Assembly (NCBI GenBank): GCA_964612925.1
Contig: CAZTFU010000048.1
Coordinates: forward strand, 1 to 8,105
Origin: Phil1 sp964612925
GTDB lineage: Bacteria; Bacillota; Clostridia; Christensenellales; CAG-138
Direction: 5' to 3'
DNA: 8,105 bases
Shown here: positions 6,993-8,105 of the stretch, piece after piece
Numbering within the stretch: position 1 is the stretch's first letter
Layout: every line of letters begins with the position of its first letter
Made by a program: the position numbers and the translations under genes
Notes under the pieces: generated by a model
The model's input: the letters and a program-made list of their open reading frames with translations, nothing else
Database searches by the model: none
What the model was told of the DNA's origin: nothing

Positions 6993-7018
6993 AAAAAACG
7001 GGATGCGTTCATTGCCCG
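6993..7018 (-). terminator. Putative intrinsic terminator in the S-to-ATPase gap
   Basis: On the minus strand CGGG-ca-ATG-AACG-CAT-CCCG forms a 7-bp stem with a 2-base bulge and a 4-base loop, followed immediately by T6 (complement of 6993-6998). This has the layout of an intrinsic terminator and lies between the S-component gene and the ATPase gene. An upstream segment can pair with the left arm instead (7013-7045), so termination may be conditional. The stem is modest in strength. Confidence 0.5.
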
Positions 7019-7045
7019 CATGACACATTGTGCTTGCGGACGGCA
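7013..7045 (-). promoter_or_regulatory. Putative antiterminator stem overlapping the terminator
   Basis: On the minus strand TGCC(GT)CCGCA (complement of 7035-7045) can pair with TGCGGGCA (complement of 7013-7020), giving about 8 bp with a 2-base bulge. Its second arm uses the same CGGG that forms the first arm of the terminator at 6993-7018. The two folds exclude each other, as in attenuators and riboswitches. No known ligand-binding aptamer was recognised. Confidence 0.35.
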
Positions 7046-7085
7046 TTCCCTCCTATTTTTATAAATGTAAGCCGATGTGATAAGC

Positions 7086-7112
7086 GCATGGGAGCGCGGT
7101 GCGCCCCCATGC
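7086..7112 (-). other. Strong 12-bp hairpin just after the S-component gene
   Basis: A 27-base segment is almost perfectly self-complementary: GCATGGG pairs with CCCATGC, then one G-U pair and four more G-C pairs close a 3-base loop. It begins 11 bases after the stop codon of the S-component gene on the minus strand. No T-run follows, so it is more likely an RNase-blocking or processing hairpin than a terminator. It could make the S component more abundant than the downstream ATPase and EcfT. Confidence 0.55.
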
Positions 7113-7123
7113 AGCGGGCTTTA

Positions 7124-7720
7124 TCAATACTCGTCGCCCTTGTCCTCTTTAAGATTGGTGCGCGCCTTATAACGGTTGGCAAGCACGATAAGAATGGGTA
7201 TGCCGACAACAAGAAGCACAAGAATGTTGCTTATGTTTGCGGCAGCCGCCTGAATGAACGTAACGTTAAGGTCACTGCCGTAGATAATGGTAGAGAATAT
7301 CGGAGTGATAACGCCAAACGCTACCATGTTGCCGACTATGCAGCAAACGGCATAGATGATGGCATGCTTAACGGTGAAAATGCCTTCCTTAATCTTTGCA
7401 CCGTAGATGGGCAGCAGACCTACGCAGAATGCCATAACCGCATTGCCGATAGACCAGTCAAACCACATGCCCCAGCCGCCTATAAGGTCAGCTATAACGT
7501 TGCCTACACCGGCAGCTATCATTGCAGGAACGGGTCCGAACAGTGCGCCGACTATTACGGGAACTATCATTGCCGTGGTAAGGCTGGTATTGGTGAATAC
7601 CTGAATGCCGCCATAGCACATGAGCACGCCATACAGTGCCGCGCCTATAGCCACGGCCACTATGGTCTTGGTGTTCCATTCGCCAACAATCATCTTGCCG
7701 ACATTTTTCTTGACTTCCAT
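7124..7720 (-). CDS. ECF transporter substrate-binding (S) component, UPF0397-like
   Basis: A 198-residue integral membrane protein, close to the roughly 180-190 residues usual for the UPF0397 family. Hydrophobic segments lie at about 19-38, 49-62, 64-80, 91-106, 118-138 and 160-181, consistent with the six helices of ECF S components. Family-type landmarks are IVAVAIGAALYGVL (20-33), LFGPVPAMIAAGVGN (60-74) with Asp78, and the aromatic WFDW (86-89). It should capture the substrate at the outer membrane face and hand it over through EcfT. The frame is open 33 codons upstream, but CAGGAGG lies 6 bases before the ATG at 7720 and the promoter lies inside the longer version. It is first in the operon. 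The substrate is unknown; the downstream SAM-hydrolase-like genes point to an adenosyl or methionine-related compound, by context only. Confidence 0.88.
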   Translation of the reverse strand: MEVKKNVGKMIVGEWNTKTIVAVAIGAALYGVLMCYGGIQVFTNTSLTTAMIVPVIVGALFGPVPAMIAAGVGNVIADLIGGWGMWFDWSIGNAVMAFCVGLLPIYGAKIKEGIFTVKHAIIYAVCCIVGNMVAFGVITPIFSTIIYGSDLNVTFIQAAAANISNILVLLVVGIPILIVLANRYKARTNLKEDKGDEY

Positions 7721-7756
7721 GGGAAACCTCCTGAATAAAAATTGGATAAAACCACC

Positions 7757-7775
7757 CGCCTGCCGATCGCAGACG
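7757..7775 (-). promoter_or_regulatory. Hairpin in the 5' leader of the S-component operon
   Basis: On the minus strand CGTCTGC-GATCG-GCAGGCG forms a 7-bp stem with one G-U pair and a 5-base loop. It starts close to the predicted transcript start and is followed by GGTGGTTTT. It leaves the AGGAGG ribosome site free. It may stabilise the 5' end or be part of a small attenuator. The leader is only about 64 bases, too short for most large riboswitches. Confidence 0.45.
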
Positions 7776-7790
7776 CTAAAGTTATTTGTA

Positions 7791-7819
7791 ATTATACCAT
7801 CATTCGTCATTATATACAA
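7791..7819 (-). promoter_or_regulatory. Sigma-A-type promoter of the ECF-DUF62 operon
   Basis: Read on the minus strand: -35 TTGTAT (7814-7819), a 17-base spacer and a perfect -10 TATAAT (7791-7796). The predicted transcript start is near 7783-7785, about 64 bases before the S-component ATG. It is the best promoter found upstream of the whole minus-strand operon. Confidence 0.85.
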
Positions 7820-7839
7820 TTATTCTGTTTCACCAATTC

Positions 7840-7855
7840 CGTATTTGGCCATACG
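7840..7855. repeat. Inverted repeat CGTAT-N6-ATACG
   Basis: A perfect 5-bp-arm inverted repeat lies 20 bases upstream of the -35 box of the S-component promoter. TTTTT follows directly on the plus strand. It could be an operator beside the promoter, or a weak terminator for plus-strand transcription from the structured region to the right. Neither is proven. Confidence 0.3.
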
Positions 7856-7870
7856 TTTTTGTTATAAGTA

Positions 7871-7883
7871 CGCATAATATGCG
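7871..7883. repeat. Inverted repeat CGCAT-AAT-ATGCG
   Basis: A 13-base inverted repeat with 5-base arms, about 50 bases upstream of the -35 box. Its arms are the same words (CGCAT, ATGCG) as in the repeat at 6953-6968, in the opposite order. It may be a protein-binding site. Confidence 0.3.
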
Positions 7884-7884
7884 T

Positions 7885-7914
7885 TGATGTGCGGCATAGC
7901 ACAATTCCGCATCA
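7885..7914. other. Imperfect hairpin next to the structured intergenic region
   Basis: TGAT-gt-GCGG (7885-7894) pairs with CCGC-ATCA (7907-7914), giving 8 bp with a 2-base bulge and a 12-base loop. It lies between the CGCAT repeat and the 7926-8010 fold and may belong to the same transcript as that fold. The strand is undecided. Confidence 0.35.
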
Positions 7915-7925
7915 GCATTGCAACG

Positions 7926-8010
7926 GGATGGGGGGTTGGGGTGGTGGCTTGTCAAGCAAGTACCCTAACGGGTGCCCCGAACCGAGGCTTGTGCAGTCTG
8001 CTTCCCATCC
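7926..8010. other. Candidate structured RNA, unidentified
   Basis: Four nested or adjacent stems can be read directly. GGATGGG (7926-7932) pairs with CCCATCC (8004-8010). GGTTGGGG (7934-7941) pairs with CCCC-g-AACC (7975-7983). Inside these lie CTTG/CAAG (7948-7951 with 7957-7960) and ACCC-TAAC-GGGT (7962-7973). Between 7984 and 8003 an unpaired side repeats GGCTTGT (also at 7946-7952), which allows alternative pairings. No protein frame here has a ribosome site. I could not match it to tmRNA, RNase P, SRP RNA, T-box or a SAM riboswitch. A 6S-like RNA or an unknown cis element remains possible. The orientation is open. Confidence 0.45.
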
Positions 8011-8037
8011 AAAGAAACTGCGGCGGTGCCGCTGTGC
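8010..8037. repeat. 28-base direct repeat, copy 1
   Basis: 24 of 28 bases match the copy at 8077-8104, 67 bases away. Both contain the small hairpin GCGGC-N3-GCCGC, and the three-base loop region is where two of the four differences fall. The copy abuts the closing stem of the 7926-8010 fold. Confidence 0.7.
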
Positions 8038-8076
8038 TACGGAAACTCAGTTATGTCCTACAGTAAGACTTTCAAT

Positions 8077-8104
8077 CAAAGTATCTGCGGCGTAGCCGCT
8101 GTGC
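8077..8104. repeat. 28-base direct repeat, copy 2, at window edge
   Basis: The second copy, differing from 8010-8037 at four positions and ending one base from the window edge, so further copies may lie outside. It keeps the GCGGC/GCCGC stem. The intervening 39 bases show no recognised feature. Confidence 0.7.
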
Positions 8105-8105
8105 A

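Noticed and set aside
7721..7819. 33-codon N-terminal extension of the S component
   Set aside because: It covers the predicted promoter and leader, and CAGGAGG is perfectly placed for the ATG at 7720.
7884..8095. Two plus-strand frames of 60 and 68 codons in the right-hand intergenic region
   Set aside because: No ribosome site, no recognisable product, and they run through repeats and predicted RNA stems.
7721..8105. SAM riboswitch or T-box upstream of the operon
   Set aside because: SAM metabolism made this attractive, but I see neither the conserved SAM-I core near a K-turn nor the T-box GGGTGGNACCGCG motif on either strand.

Overview
The window looks like a chromosomal segment of a Firmicutes-type bacterium, probably a Clostridia relative. 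The reasons are strong AGGAGG/AAGGAG-type ribosome binding sites, an ECF-class vitamin-type transporter, tRNA genes with encoded CCA, and sigma-A-like promoters. No rRNA or ribosomal-protein marker is present, so this placement is an inference. All recognisable genes lie on the minus strand and are described in their direction of transcription, from high to low coordinates.

Positions 7721-8105 (385 bases) hold no convincing protein gene. They contain two 28-base near-identical repeats at the window edge, an 85-base segment (7926-8010) that folds on paper into a closed multi-stem structure, several short inverted repeats, and a very good promoter (7791-7819) with a short hairpin-bearing leader. 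That promoter drives a predicted eight-gene operon: a UPF0397-type ECF substrate-binding (S) component (7124-7720), a fused double-ATPase (5194-6906), an EcfT-type transmembrane component (4284-5201), and five consecutive paralogues of the SAM hydroxide adenosyltransferase (DUF62) family (3365-4204, 2533-3351, 1673-2527, 798-1634, 357-794). The 217-base gap between the S component and the ATPase carries a 12-bp hairpin and what looks like a mutually exclusive terminator/antiterminator pair. A candidate terminator (277-321) follows the last paralogue. A separate tRNA transcription unit comes next: a TTGACA promoter, tRNA-Val(UAC) and the 5' part of tRNA-Asp(GUC), which runs off the window.

DUF62 enzymes hydrolyse S-adenosylmethionine to adenosine and methionine, with an Asp-Arg-His triad activating water. 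Three of the five paralogues keep the triad (798-1634, 1673-2527, 3365-4204). One has lost it but keeps the best C-terminal nucleoside-pocket motif apart from the canonical copy (2533-3351). One has lost the whole C-terminal domain and has a shifted Arg (357-794). Members of this family form trimers with active sites shared between the N-domain of one subunit and the C-domain of the next, so the degenerate copies may be partners in a hetero-oligomer. The pairing of a dedicated ECF importer with a divergent array of SAM-hydrolase-like proteins suggests uptake and cleavage of SAM or a related adenosyl compound. The substrate is not shown by the sequence.

The most unusual parts are the five-copy array with complementary motif losses, the mosaic identity blocks between copies, the putative attenuator before the ATPase gene, and the structured non-coding region upstream of the operon.
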